DNA of 64,000 nucleotides from NCBI GenBank assembly GCA_028768525.1, contig CP054837.1:5576001-5640000 (forward strand), in the 5' to 3' direction. Below the pieces are notes generated by a model that was given only the letters and a program-made list of their open reading frames with translations, did not search any database and had not been told where the DNA came from. Source of the stretch: Desulfobacter sp. Lineage in GTDB: Bacteria; Desulfobacterota; Desulfobacteria; Desulfobacterales; Desulfobacteraceae. This document shows positions 15,246 through 24,491 of the stretch, in pieces (the stretch's first letter is position 1; every line of letters starts with the position of its first letter). The translations under genes and the position numbers were made by a program.

Positions 15246-17405
15246 TTATTGATCTTTCATTTTAAAGGTTTCAAGGCTCTGCTCAAGCTGGCCGGCCTGC
15301 TCTTTCAAATACCCTGAAATCTGGGCGGTTTCCTCGGCACTGGCTGCGGTATTCTGCACCACGGTCTCCACATTTTCCAATTCCGAAAGGGTTTTTTCGA
15401 TCTCTTTGACCTGAAGCTGGGAAGAGGTTCTGGCCTGGCCCATGGCGCCATTGATCTCCCGGATGATGCCCTCAATCCGGTCCAGGGCGGCCGAGGCATT
15501 TTCGACATTCCGGTTGCCATTGGCCACCTTTTCCAGGGTTTCATCCACCAGCCGGCTGCTTTCCATGGCCGATTCCGCACTCTGGGCCGCAAGATTGCGG
15601 ATTTCTCCGGCCACTACGGCAAATCCCCGGCCGGCCTTCCCGGCCCTGGCCGCCTCAATGGTGGCATTCAGGGCCAGCAGCCGGGTCTGGTCGGCAATGT
15701 CCTGGATGGCGGTGACCATGTCGGATATTTGCCGGCTGGACCGGTCAATATCCGACATGGCATTAATCATATTTCCCATTTGTTCTTTTCCTTCCCTGGT
15801 GAGGGTGGACGACTGAACGGCAATGCGGTCAGCCTCCCGGGCGATCCGGTCATTCTCGGTGTTTTTAAGCGAGATTTCCCGGACGGTCTCCCGCAGGGAC
15901 TGGATGGATAGGGCCTGGTTTCCGGTCCACTCTGACAGGGTCATGTTGGCCGAATTGATCTTGGCCGCATCTTCATTCACCTTGCAGGCCGATGATTTGA
16001 CCTCCCTGAGCAGTGCGCCCATCCGTTCAATGATTTTCTCAAAGGCATGCCCCATCATATCCTGGCCGGAAGCCTTTGCCGCCTCTGCCTGTAAATTCCC
16101 GTCCGCAATATCGGCAGCCAGATTCGCCTTGGCCTTAAAATAATCGGTCATTGCCGAAAATGCCCTGCCGGTATCCCCCAGTTCATCGCCCCGGGCCTTG
16201 ATCCTGTCCAGGATGCCCCGCCTGCGGTCATCGGTTGCGGCGTTTCCCGTTGATAGCTGCTGGGCCATATCGGCCAGGGCCTGGATGGGGGGGACAATAT
16301 TTCCAACGATTTTCAAACTGGCCGTTCCCCCTGCGGCCAGGGCCAGAAAGATAAGCCCCACCAGGCAGAATGCGGCATTGCGCTGGAATGCACCCAGCCT
16401 TTCCATCTGTTCTTCCCGGACGGCTTGTACAATCTTTTCCAGGTTCCGGCTTTGTTCATCCATTTTTTCCATGGTGTCCCGGATGGTGAAATTCAGGTCA
16501 AAGTAGGCCTTGAAGGTCTCCAGGTAGATACCGGTATCACGGGTGATGCCGGCGAATAGCTTTGCCTCGCGCCCCGATGGGAAGCTGGGCTTTATCTGGG
16601 GGAGGGAGGCCCCCATGGTGGCGGCCCTATCGATGCCCATCAGTTTTTCCATGTCTGATATCAGCCCCCGGCCGCTGGTGTCGTCCTGGTAAAGCACAAA
16701 ATCCTTGGCCATCTCCTGGAAGCCCAGGGGTTTGTTTATCAATAGGGCGGCAAATGCCCGGCGCTGGGATATCTGATTCATGCCGTCCATAATTTCAAAT
16801 GCCCGGGCAAGGCCGTTGCCGTCGGCTTCTGTACTGCCGGCTGTTTCTTCCCTGAGGGCGGCGGCTTTTTTTTCCAGCTTTTTTTCCTGGCGTTTCACCG
16901 CTTTTTCAAGGGAGAGGGATTTGCCCAGTATGGCCAGGTATTGCTCCCTGAGCCGGTCCATGAGGGATACACCCCGGATAAATTGTTCCTGGGCGGATGT
17001 AAATGCCGCATCATAGCCATGGAAGGCGTTGAGAATCTGATCCAGGGAGGCCCTGTCCAGGGAGGAAAGCCCTGAACCTTCCATTCCGGTCCTGAGGTCG
17101 GCCATCTGCTTTTTTAACCCGTCATACCGGGCCAGGGGGCCGCCGTCCTTTGTTTTATCCCCTTCAACCCTCTTTTTTTCATTCTCGGCCTGCCGGGCAA
17201 GGGATTCCCTGTGGACCATCCAGTGCTGGGCCGCCTGCCTGGCCTGGACGCTTACGGCGACCACCCGGTCCATTCCATCCTTTACTTCCATCTTTTTTTT
17301 CACCATGAACATGGTATAGAGTGCGGCCCCGCCTATGAGCAGGGTACAGGCCAGTAAAACGGCAAACCCACCGGATATCTTATGTACAATACGGTATCTC
17401 TTCAT
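15246..17405 (-). CDS. Methyl-accepting chemotaxis protein
   Basis: This 719-residue transmembrane chemoreceptor has TM1 at about 12-35, a long mostly helical sensor region, TM2 near 347-367, a HAMP domain (about 368-420) and a cytoplasmic signalling coiled coil. The conserved hairpin tip (GRGFAVVAGEIRNLA, near residue 595) contacts CheA/CheW. There is no C-terminal NWETF-type pentapeptide. It stands alone between feoA and the divergent nickel/cobalt genes. The periplasmic region has no recognised Cache or PAS motif, so the stimulus is unknown; a metal link is only positional. Confidence 0.92.
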   Translation of the reverse strand: MKRYRIVHKISGGFAVLLACTLLIGGAALYTMFMVKKKMEVKDGMDRVVAVSVQARQAAQHWMVHRESLARQAENEKKRVEGDKTKDGGPLARYDGLKKQMADLRTGMEGSGLSSLDRASLDQILNAFHGYDAAFTSAQEQFIRGVSLMDRLREQYLAILGKSLSLEKAVKRQEKKLEKKAAALREETAGSTEADGNGLARAFEIMDGMNQISQRRAFAALLINKPLGFQEMAKDFVLYQDDTSGRGLISDMEKLMGIDRAATMGASLPQIKPSFPSGREAKLFAGITRDTGIYLETFKAYFDLNFTIRDTMEKMDEQSRNLEKIVQAVREEQMERLGAFQRNAAFCLVGLIFLALAAGGTASLKIVGNIVPPIQALADMAQQLSTGNAATDDRRRGILDRIKARGDELGDTGRAFSAMTDYFKAKANLAADIADGNLQAEAAKASGQDMMGHAFEKIIERMGALLREVKSSACKVNEDAAKINSANMTLSEWTGNQALSIQSLRETVREISLKNTENDRIAREADRIAVQSSTLTREGKEQMGNMINAMSDIDRSSRQISDMVTAIQDIADQTRLLALNATIEAARAGKAGRGFAVVAGEIRNLAAQSAESAMESSRLVDETLEKVANGNRNVENASAALDRIEGIIREINGAMGQARTSSQLQVKEIEKTLSELENVETVVQNTAASAEETAQISGYLKEQAGQLEQSLETFKMKDQ

Positions 17406-17655
17406 TTTGATTGCTTTCCTAACTTATTTTATTGTAGCTTTTGTTTGTTGTTTGGGTGTAAAAAAAGTGGGGTGACTAATTCTCATAGAATGGAGGGGTT
17501 GTCAAGCCAAATGATTTTATGGATATTCCATTTCAGGCATCATCTTTTTTTGGGGGGCGGTGGGGTTTTTACCCGGCCGCCCGCCGGCATCGGCAAGGTG
17601 TTGCGGCCACGGCCGGGGTGGAAAAAAAAGGAAAACTATACTATAAAACCGGGCC
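17406..17655. other. Divergent intergenic region, MCP / nickel-cobalt genes
   Basis: This 250-base gap must hold promoters for the chemoreceptor (minus) and the DUF1007-NicO unit (plus). The half near the chemoreceptor is AT-rich. An inverted repeat ATTCT-cat-AGAAT lies at 17479-17491. A GC-rich stretch (17570-17625) can form weak stems. No known riboswitch was identified. Confidence 0.4.
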
Positions 17656-18273
17656 ATGAGATTTTATACTTCCATGGCCCGGCACTTGGCTGCCGGACTG
17701 GCCGCATGTCTTCTTTTTGTGATGCCCTCTGTCATCAATGCCCATCCCCATGTCTTTATAGAACAGCGCATGGACATTTGTTTCGACGACAGGGGGCTGG
17801 CCGGTTTTAAGGTGAACTGGACCTTTGATGAAATGTTTTCCGTGATGATTGCCGAGGATTTTGACACGGACAAAAACGGCAGCCTGAGCCCTGAAGAGGT
17901 GGCGGTGATCCGTGAAAAGGCCTTCGGGTATATTGCCGAGTACGGGTATTATATTCATATTTCCATAGAGGGCAGGCCCTTCCCGGTGACGTTCACAACA
18001 AAGTTCAATGCCGTGTTGGAACAGGGAAAGCTGCGGTATGAATTTTTTATCCCCTGCCATGTCAGCGCCGTTCCCACAACCAAGCAAATCGTGGTGTCTC
18101 CCTATGACACCGAATATTACTCGGATATTTATTTTGCACAGAAATCACCCGTGACCCTGGTTAATGCCGGCGGATTTGAGGTGAACCACGCCATAAAGAT
18201 TGATAAATCCACATCCATTTACTTTGACATGGTCAATCCCTGGGCCGTGTTTCTGAATTTCAGGTTAAAATAA
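17656..18273 (+). CDS. DUF1007 periplasmic protein, nickel/cobalt uptake partner
   Basis: This 205-residue protein has an N-terminal signal peptide ending near INA (about residue 29), then the AHPHVFIEQRM start of the mature DUF1007 domain. An EF-hand-like loop, DTDKNGSLSPEE (about residues 75-86), has the D-x-D-x-N-G-x-L pattern. DUF1007 proteins are regularly encoded beside NicO-type nickel/cobalt transporters, as here, where the stop codon overlaps the next ATG. A periplasmic metal-handling role is inferred from this pairing; no biochemical role is established from sequence. Confidence 0.85.
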   Translation: MRFYTSMARHLAAGLAACLLFVMPSVINAHPHVFIEQRMDICFDDRGLAGFKVNWTFDEMFSVMIAEDFDTDKNGSLSPEEVAVIREKAFGYIAEYGYYIHISIEGRPFPVTFTTKFNAVLEQGKLRYEFFIPCHVSAVPTTKQIVVSPYDTEYYSDIYFAQKSPVTLVNAGGFEVNHAIKIDKSTSIYFDMVNPWAVFLNFRLK

Positions 18274-19178
18274 TGAAAAAACCAGGCATTGTTCTTCTGC
18301 TGTCGATGCTGATTGCGACGGCCCTGTTCTCCACTGCATGGGCCAACCCCTTTACCCAGAAAAAAGAAGGGGCTGCTCCGCCCAGGACTGAGGCGGTCCG
18401 CCCCCCCCAGGCCGGTGCCGAACCCGGTTTTCTCATGAAAATCACCATGGCCCAGCAGAAGATCCGGGCAAAAATGGCGGGATGGATCCGGGAGGCCCGG
18501 ACCCGGGATAATCCCATGCCCCTGGTCTGGGTGCTGGGGGCGGCCCTGGTGTATGGGATGGTCCACTCGGCCGGCCCCGGCCACGGCAAGGCCGTGGCCC
18601 TCTCCTATATTTTCGGATTCCGGCCCGGGGTGGTCCGGGGACTGCTTTTCGGAAATGTACTGGCCTTGAGCCACGGCATGTCCGGGGTACTCCTGGTCCT
18701 GGCCGTAAAATTTATCTTCCAGGCCTCGGTGGGATCTTCCCTGGAGTCGGTGACCCGGGCCACCCAGATTCTTTCCTATAGTTTGATCGCCCTGCTCGGG
18801 CTCTTCCTCTTTGCCCGCTCCCTTAAAAAATGGATTTTTCCGCCAGGGGCGCAGGCGTCTGAATGCATGACCGCCCCCTCCCTTCTCTCCGCCCTTGCCA
18901 TGGGAATCATCCCCTGTCCCGGTGTGGTCATGGCCATGCTGTTCTGCATCTCCATGGATCTTACCCTTTTCGGCGTACTCATGGGTCTTTCCATTTCCCT
19001 GGGCATGGCCGCCACCCTTTCCTCGGTGGTGCTTGCAGGGATATTCGGCAAAGGGCTCCTTGTCAAAGGCGGTGTATCGGCCGGTGCCGGCGCCGCCCGA
19101 ATGGAATCCTGTCTCGAATCCCTGGCCGGGCTCGGGGTCGCTTCAATGGGCATCCTCTTTCTTCTGGCAGTCCTCTGA
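18273..19178 (+). CDS. NicO family nickel/cobalt transporter
   Basis: This 301-residue membrane protein has an N-terminal hydrophobic segment, a cytoplasmic or periplasmic linker, and then six or so helices. The NicO/RcnA metal signature HSAGPGHGKAVALSY lies in the first helix of the core (about residues 97-111). A second half with GIIPCPGVVMAMLF matches the repeat structure of the family. It likely moves Ni(II) or Co(II) across the inner membrane, in uptake or efflux; the direction cannot be read from the sequence. It is coupled to the DUF1007 gene by a one-base overlap. Confidence 0.88.
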   Translation: MKKPGIVLLLSMLIATALFSTAWANPFTQKKEGAAPPRTEAVRPPQAGAEPGFLMKITMAQQKIRAKMAGWIREARTRDNPMPLVWVLGAALVYGMVHSAGPGHGKAVALSYIFGFRPGVVRGLLFGNVLALSHGMSGVLLVLAVKFIFQASVGSSLESVTRATQILSYSLIALLGLFLFARSLKKWIFPPGAQASECMTAPSLLSALAMGIIPCPGVVMAMLFCISMDLTLFGVLMGLSISLGMAATLSSVVLAGIFGKGLLVKGGVSAGAGAARMESCLESLAGLGVASMGILFLLAVL

Positions 19179-19354
19179 TCAGGGATAGTTATTTTCTCCT
19201 AACTTTTCTTAAAAAAGTTCTTGACAATGGTTGGTTTTCATGAAAAATAAGATCCGTTCCTTCGAGTAAGTCATGTCTAACAAATATGATCTTATATCAA
19301 AAATTAGTATTTTTTGTAATTGTACGCTGGATTAAATTAACTAAGGAGAGAGTA

Positions 19355-19675
19355 ATGAAAATTAAGCTGCTTATCACGGCATTTCTGGCCCTTGGCATTT
19401 TAAGTGCACCGGTCTGCCAGGCCCACACCCCCCTATGCTCCTGCTATGACAACGGAGACGGCTCCATCACCTGCGAAGGCGGATTTTCAGACGGATCCTC
19501 TGCCTCGGGCGTTGAGATGCGGGTGGAAGACAAGGACGGCAAGGTGCTGGTCAAAGGCAAGATGAGCCAAGACAGTGAGTACACCTTTGACAAACCCGCC
19601 GCTGCCTACAAGGTGGTGTTTGATGCCGGTGAAGGCCATAAGGTGGTTGTTGACGGCAAGGAAATTACCGAATAG
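19355..19675 (+). CDS. Small periplasmic protein, NikL-like
   Basis: The start is the ATG at 19355, six bases after AAGGAGAG. The 106-residue product has a signal peptide (about 1-23). The mature N terminus HTPLCSCYDNGDGSITCEGG has three Cys and one His, which could bind a metal. A carboxypeptidase-regulatory-like beta domain follows (MRVEDKDGKVLVKGKMSQDS). The layout resembles the NikL component found with DUF4198/NikK proteins in nickel uptake systems. This identity is inferred from size, domain and neighbours, not proven. Confidence 0.65.
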   Translation: MKIKLLITAFLALGILSAPVCQAHTPLCSCYDNGDGSITCEGGFSDGSSASGVEMRVEDKDGKVLVKGKMSQDSEYTFDKPAAAYKVVFDAGEGHKVVVDGKEITE

Positions 19676-19724
19676 CCGGTACCGTTGTGCCGGAAACCAT
19701 AAAATAACCTAGGAGAGAAAAAAG

Positions 19725-20534
19725 ATGAAAAAACTGATTGCTGCCGCAGCCGGCGTCGCCATCATGGCCATGACCGCCCCTGCATTTGCCCACTTCCAGA
19801 TGATCTACACCCCGGAAGCCGCCATGGACAAGGGGGGTAAAATCCCCCTGGCCCTGGTTTTCACCCATCCCTTTGAGGCCGGCCACACCATGGATATGGG
19901 AAAACCCGAGCAGTTTTTTGTGGTCCGCAGCCGGGGCGAAAATGCGCCCAAGAAAACCGACCTGCTGCCTACCCTCAAACCCATCACCTGGACCAGCCTC
20001 ACCAATTCGGGTGCAGCCTTTGAAACCGAGTACAGCGCCAGGGGCGGTGACCATATCTTCTGCCTGGTTCCGGAACCCTATTTTGAAGCCGAAGAAGGCG
20101 CTTATATCAAACAGAATACCAAGGTTATCGTGAACGTTGGCGGAGAGCCCGGCGCCTGGATGGAGCCCGTTGGGCTGCCCACAGAAATCGTTCCCCTGTG
20201 CAAACCCTATGACCGCTGGACCGGCAATGTTTTCCAGGGCAGGGTGCTGTTCAACGGCAAGCCCGTTCCCAACGCGGAAATCGAAATTGAATACCTGAAC
20301 CACGCGCCCGATCTGGCCAAAAAAGCCTTTGCCAAGGAAGCCAAGGCCAAAGCCCCCCAGGATGCCTTTGTGCTCCAGACCATTTTCGCCGATGAAAACG
20401 GGGTGTTCACCTTCGGTATCCCCAAGGCCGGCTGGTGGGGATTTGCAGCCCTGGGCCTGGATCCCGATTACAAGTACAAGGGCAAAGAATGCTCCAGGGA
20501 TGCGGTGATCTGGATCAACGCCCAGGATATGTAA
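19725..20534 (+). CDS. DUF4198 periplasmic protein (NikK-like)
   Basis: This 269-residue secreted protein (signal peptide about 1-22, AHFQM at the mature N terminus) belongs to DUF4198. It shows GKIPLALVFTHPFEAGHTMDM, a central EIVPLCKPYDRWTGNVFQGRVLFNG region and a final Ig-like domain with FADENGVFTFGIPKAGWWGFAAL. DUF4198 proteins serve nickel/cobalt systems as periplasmic components. The mature N-terminal His and the GH pair are plausible ligands. It follows the NikL-like gene by 49 bases with its own AGGAGAG site. Confidence 0.85.
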   Translation: MKKLIAAAAGVAIMAMTAPAFAHFQMIYTPEAAMDKGGKIPLALVFTHPFEAGHTMDMGKPEQFFVVRSRGENAPKKTDLLPTLKPITWTSLTNSGAAFETEYSARGGDHIFCLVPEPYFEAEEGAYIKQNTKVIVNVGGEPGAWMEPVGLPTEIVPLCKPYDRWTGNVFQGRVLFNGKPVPNAEIEIEYLNHAPDLAKKAFAKEAKAKAPQDAFVLQTIFADENGVFTFGIPKAGWWGFAALGLDPDYKYKGKECSRDAVIWINAQDM

Positions 20535-20580
20535 ATAAGGCCTGTAATAAAGCGATAGGCAGATTCGTAAATACGACTAT

Positions 20581-20701
20581 GGAGTAAGACGGACATAACC
20601 TCTCATTTATCCCTTACTCCCCGGGTGCCGGGTTCCCCCTTATGTTTCACATTGTCCCCAACTTTAGTGAAATTCTCCGCTGGGAATCCGGCACCTTTTT
20701 T
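20581..20701 (+). terminator. Tandem hairpins with T-run after the first DUF4198 gene
   Basis: A first stem pairs GGAGTAAG (20581-20588) with CTTACTCC (20613-20620). A second, longer structure pairs GGTGCCGG and TTCCC (20624-20637) with GGGAA and CCGGCACC (20682-20695). It encloses a smaller TTTCAC/GTGAAA stem and ends in TTTTTT. This looks like a terminator or attenuator between the two DUF4198 genes. Confidence 0.7.
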
Positions 20702-20733
20702 ATTCAGGCAACCCTGTAAAAAAAGGATGCAAA

Positions 20734-21600
20734 ATGAGACGCGTACCCCTCTGCAAAAGTTTAATGAAACCGGCCCTGGCCCTGGCGGCCGGCCTCCTGC
20801 TCTTTTCCGCCCCCCAGGTCCGGGCCCATTCCCTGTATATCCAGTCCACCCGCTATTTTGCCGACCCGGGCAAATCCCTGCCTCTGTTCTTCTGCTACGG
20901 CCATTATGTACCCGTGGCCGACGGCATCCGGGGGAAAAAGCTCAACAGGGTCAATGTCATCGCCCCCGACGGCACCGCCACCCCCATGGCGGTCCGCAAC
21001 GAGACCGGGCTCCACTCCTATATGGTGGATTACAACACCCCGGGCACCTGGACCCTGACCGCGGAAACCACCCCGGGCTATTATACGGTTTACACCGATA
21101 AAAAAGGCAGGGAACGGCACACCATCAAACCCATGGCCAGGATTAAAGAGAGGGCCAGAAAAGTCCATAAAAGCTATTTTGCCAAGCAGTACGCCAAAAC
21201 CTACGTGAACTGCAAAACCCCGTCCCAGGAATTTCCGGCTGCCGTGGGCCTGCCCCTGGAACTGGTGCCGGTGAAAGATATTTTCACCTTGAAACCCGGT
21301 GACCCCCTGGAACTGGATGTCATGCTGGACGGCAAACCCTATGCCGGAAAAGGGACCTGGGACGCCACCTACCTGGGATTCTCCACCCTTGCCGAAGACA
21401 ACTTCTACCCCAAAACCCCGGTGGAAGGCAGCCGGCTTTCCATCCCCATCCCCCATGCGGGCCGGTGGTTTGTACGCTACTTTATTAAAAAGGATGCCCC
21501 TGAAGCGGACAGGGACAACTACCTTCAGATGAAGCTCACCGCCACCCTGACCTTCCAGATTGACAATGAACGCAAAACCCCAAAGGCCCAGGGGCATTAA
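20734..21600 (+). CDS. DUF4198 periplasmic protein, second copy
   Basis: This 288-residue secreted protein has a signal peptide ending about residue 31 (VRAHS). The mature domain has the DUF4198 pattern: CYGHYVPVADGIRGKKLNRV, LELVPVKDIFTLKPGDPLELDVMLDG and a closing HAGRWFVRYFIKK strand. It is only distantly similar to the neighbour at 19725. Its own leader lies behind a strong terminator-like structure, so its expression may be controlled separately. A periplasmic role in nickel or cobalt supply is inferred from context. Confidence 0.82.
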   Translation: MRRVPLCKSLMKPALALAAGLLLFSAPQVRAHSLYIQSTRYFADPGKSLPLFFCYGHYVPVADGIRGKKLNRVNVIAPDGTATPMAVRNETGLHSYMVDYNTPGTWTLTAETTPGYYTVYTDKKGRERHTIKPMARIKERARKVHKSYFAKQYAKTYVNCKTPSQEFPAAVGLPLELVPVKDIFTLKPGDPLELDVMLDGKPYAGKGTWDATYLGFSTLAEDNFYPKTPVEGSRLSIPIPHAGRWFVRYFIKKDAPEADRDNYLQMKLTATLTFQIDNERKTPKAQGH

Positions 21601-21726
21601 CCGGCAATCCTATAAATTCAAGGGTGCGTGACAATATCACAATGATTTTACTTGCCTGATACTGAAATATCTGAAATCTTGTTATAAAAACGGATTCAGT
21701 TATAGACGCAATCGATAGGTGATCAT

Positions 21727-22641
21727 GTGGGTAATATTGATAAAGTTTTGGCGCATCTGAGGGCAATAGCCGCTCGGGCATTCGAGCTGATCAATGATAT
21801 TGATATGGATGCCCGGCGCAAATTGATTGACCAGTATTTTCGAGTTCACCCTTCTACCTCGATGGTTCAGGGGAAGTGGTATCCGGTAGAGGCAGGGGGC
21901 ATTTCAATGGAATGGGTGATCGCGGAGGGTGCTGATCCGCACCGGCGGATTCTCTACATCCATGGCGGTTCATGGGTCTCGGGTTCGCTTTCCGGATACC
22001 GGGCCTTTTTGTCACGCATCTCCCGGGCGGCCGGCGCCGTCGTCCTTTCCGTAGATTACTGCCTGGCGCCAGAGCATCAGTTCCCGGCCGGACTGGAAGA
22101 TTGTGTTCAGGCCTACCAATGGATGCGTGAAAACGGGCCGGACGGACAGGCACCCGCCTCGGCCGCTTTTTTAATGGGGGATTCCGCAGGGGGGAATCTG
22201 GCATTGGCCGCCCTCCTGAAAATCAAAGACTCAGAAATGAATTTACCAACGGCAGTGATTGCCCTTTCACCGGCAACCGATTTCACCGGTGGAAGCCCTT
22301 CGCTGGCATCCCGGGCTTTGGTAGACCCGATCATCAATCCGGCGGTTTTACCTGCGCTCATCCCGGTATACCTGGGCAGGAATGCTGAACCGGCGGATCC
22401 CTATGCATCTCCATTGTTTGGTGACTACAGGGGCATGCCCCCGATCTTGTTGCAGGTGGGTGATCTGGAAGTCCTGCTTGACGATTCCACCCGGCTGGCA
22501 AAGCATGCAGCCGGGCAGGGGTGCGATGTGACCCTTGACGTATGGGAGGGAATGCCCCATGTCTTTCAAGGGTTTGCCCCTTTTCTGGCGGAGGCTTCAG
22601 ACGCCATTGGAAAAATCGGGGCGTTTGTCCGCAGGTATTGA
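21727..22641 (+). CDS. Alpha/beta hydrolase, HSL/acetyl-esterase type
   Basis: This 304-residue cytoplasmic esterase has the hormone-sensitive-lipase signature: oxyanion motif HGGSW (79-83), nucleophile elbow GDSAGG (151-156, Ser153), and a catalytic Asp and His expected near residues 249 and 278 (MPHVF). No signal peptide is present. The start is a GTG at 21727 with only a weak AGGTG nearby. It is separated from the metal genes by 126 bases. It would hydrolyse short acyl esters; the natural substrate is unknown. Confidence 0.88.
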   Translation: MGNIDKVLAHLRAIAARAFELINDIDMDARRKLIDQYFRVHPSTSMVQGKWYPVEAGGISMEWVIAEGADPHRRILYIHGGSWVSGSLSGYRAFLSRISRAAGAVVLSVDYCLAPEHQFPAGLEDCVQAYQWMRENGPDGQAPASAAFLMGDSAGGNLALAALLKIKDSEMNLPTAVIALSPATDFTGGSPSLASRALVDPIINPAVLPALIPVYLGRNAEPADPYASPLFGDYRGMPPILLQVGDLEVLLDDSTRLAKHAAGQGCDVTLDVWEGMPHVFQGFAPFLAEASDAIGKIGAFVRRY

Positions 22642-22692
22642 TTTCCATAATTATAGACGTATCCTAATTCTAAAATCCAGGAGGGTTTTTCT

Positions 22693-24291
22693 ATGGGCTT
22701 AAACGGGTGTAAAATTCTTATCGCTGAACTTATGGATGAAGAGGCCATTGCCGTTCTTAAAGAGAGCTGCCAGGTGGACGTGAAATATAAACTGCCCAGG
22801 GCGGAGCTTCTGGAAATAATTCCGGAATATCATGCCATAGTCATCCGCAGTGAAACCATCATTGACGAGGAATTTCTCGACACGGCCGTAAACATGAAAA
22901 TCGTGGGCCGCGGCGGCTCCGGTCTGGACAACGTCAATATCGATTACGCCACCAAAAAAGGGGTCATCATTGCCAATACCCCGGAGTCGAATATTGTTTC
23001 TGCGGCAGAGCATACCATGGCCCTGATGCTGTCCAGCGCCCGCAATGTCGTCTGGGCCGACAGGTTTATCAAATCCGGAAGCTGGGACAGAAAGCGGTTT
23101 TCCGGAAGCGAACTCCTGGACAAGGTGATCGGTATCATCGGACTTGGAAGGATCGGCGGACTGGTGGCCGAAAGATTGGCCGGCTTTGATCCCAAAAAGA
23201 TCATTGCCTATGATCCCTATATCTCGGATTCCAGGTTCGAAAAATACGGTGCTGAGAAGATGACATCCCTGGAAGCGTTATGCAAGGAAGCGGATATCAT
23301 CACCATCCATACACCCAGGACAAAGGAAACCATCGATATCGTAGCCGACAGGGAAATCGCTATGATGAAGGACGGTGTCAGGCTTGTCAATGTTGCCCGC
23401 GGCGGCCTTTTCAATGAGCAGTCCCTGGTGAAAGGACTTGAAAGCGGCAAGCTGGCTTCCGTGGCCCTGGACGTTTGGGACAACGAGCCCCAGGATGCCA
23501 ATGATATCTATAAATTCGATACGATGGTTGGCACCCCCCACCTGGGCGCGTCCACCCATGAAGCCGCCCTCAGGGTGGGAATGGAAGTGGGCAGCGAGGT
23601 CCTGGCCGGCCTCAAGGGCGAGATGGTGAAGAACGCCGTGAACATCCCTTCTGTTTCCGATTCGGTATTCAAAAAACTCCGTTCTTTCATTGAACTTTCC
23701 GGCAAGATCGGAAAGCTCTATTCCCAGATCAGCAAGACCAGCCTGAAGAAAATCGAAATCAGCTTTTCCGGAAACGAGATAGAGGATAAAGAGGACGTGA
23801 GAATCCTTTCTCTTATGGCCATCAAGGGCATGCTTGAAAGAAGCGTTCCCGAAACAGTGAATTTCGTGAACGCCACCCTCATTGCAGAGCAGAAGGGTAT
23901 CGAGATCGTGGAAAGTCTTAAGATGAGCCACAAGAACTTCAGCAATCTCATTACCCTCAATGCCCACGAAGAGGACGGCAACATCCTTTCAATATCAGGC
24001 ACCGTGTTTGACGGCAAGTACCCCAGAATAGTGAAGATAGACGAGTACCGGTTCGATCTGGACCCCAAGGGCAGGCTGCTTTACGCCCCCCACAAGAACG
24101 TGCCCGGCGTCATCGGCAAAGTGGGAACCAAGATGGCTGAATACAACGTCAATATCTCCAAGATGATTGTTTCTGACGGGGCGGATGACTCACTCATGTT
24201 CCTCTCGGTGGACAACAATGTGCCCGAGGAATTGGTGGCGAAAATAAAGGAATTTGATGAGATCAAGGATGCGTTTCTCATAGAAATGTAA
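22693..24291 (+). CDS. serA: D-3-phosphoglycerate dehydrogenase
   Basis: This 532-residue enzyme makes 3-phosphohydroxypyruvate, the first step of serine synthesis. It has the split substrate domain, the NAD-binding GIIGLGRIG (147-155), catalytic arginine in NVARGG, and the histidine of LGASTHEA. An intervening domain leads to a C-terminal ACT domain (about 460-532, PGVIGKVGTKMAEYNVNI) that is usually the serine-feedback site. This is the long, ACT-bearing type. A CAGGAGG site precedes the ATG. Confidence 0.93.
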   Translation: MGLNGCKILIAELMDEEAIAVLKESCQVDVKYKLPRAELLEIIPEYHAIVIRSETIIDEEFLDTAVNMKIVGRGGSGLDNVNIDYATKKGVIIANTPESNIVSAAEHTMALMLSSARNVVWADRFIKSGSWDRKRFSGSELLDKVIGIIGLGRIGGLVAERLAGFDPKKIIAYDPYISDSRFEKYGAEKMTSLEALCKEADIITIHTPRTKETIDIVADREIAMMKDGVRLVNVARGGLFNEQSLVKGLESGKLASVALDVWDNEPQDANDIYKFDTMVGTPHLGASTHEAALRVGMEVGSEVLAGLKGEMVKNAVNIPSVSDSVFKKLRSFIELSGKIGKLYSQISKTSLKKIEISFSGNEIEDKEDVRILSLMAIKGMLERSVPETVNFVNATLIAEQKGIEIVESLKMSHKNFSNLITLNAHEEDGNILSISGTVFDGKYPRIVKIDEYRFDLDPKGRLLYAPHKNVPGVIGKVGTKMAEYNVNISKMIVSDGADDSLMFLSVDNNVPEELVAKIKEFDEIKDAFLIEM

Positions 24292-24411
24292 AGCGGTGTG
24301 GCCGGTCGTCGTCGGTGGCCGGCAATTTGTTCTCGCCGCAGTTTTGGGGCCATCGCCCAGAGAATACTCCCTGCCTTGTCCAGAGAGCAGGCAGCAAAAG
24401 GGCAGGAGAAC

Positions 24412-24455
24412 CGGAAAAAGAAAGTGCCGCCCCGGAAGGGAAACCGGGGCGGCAC
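24412..24455 (-). terminator. Rho-independent terminator, end of the flavodoxin-DUF2325 unit
   Basis: A perfect 12-bp stem pairs GTGCCGCCCCGG (24424-24435) with CCGGGGCGGCAC (24444-24455) around an 8-base loop. On the minus strand it is followed by TTTCTTTTT, so it ends the minus-strand operon. It may also limit readthrough from serA. Confidence 0.85.
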
Positions 24456-24491
24456 TGTTGCCTGGCGGGGAGAGGGAAAAAATGGTGAGCC

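Noticed and set aside
20624..20695. Possible second cobalamin riboswitch
   Set aside because: GGTTCCCC and GGGAATCCGG recall the B12 aptamer, but the B12 box (GCCGCTGTAACC region) and the other conserved segments are missing.
21627..21641. CGTGA-N5-TCACA palindrome upstream of the alpha/beta hydrolase
   Set aside because: It resembles the Crp/Fnr sites, but the spacer is 5 bases, not 6, which would misplace the half-sites for the same dimer.
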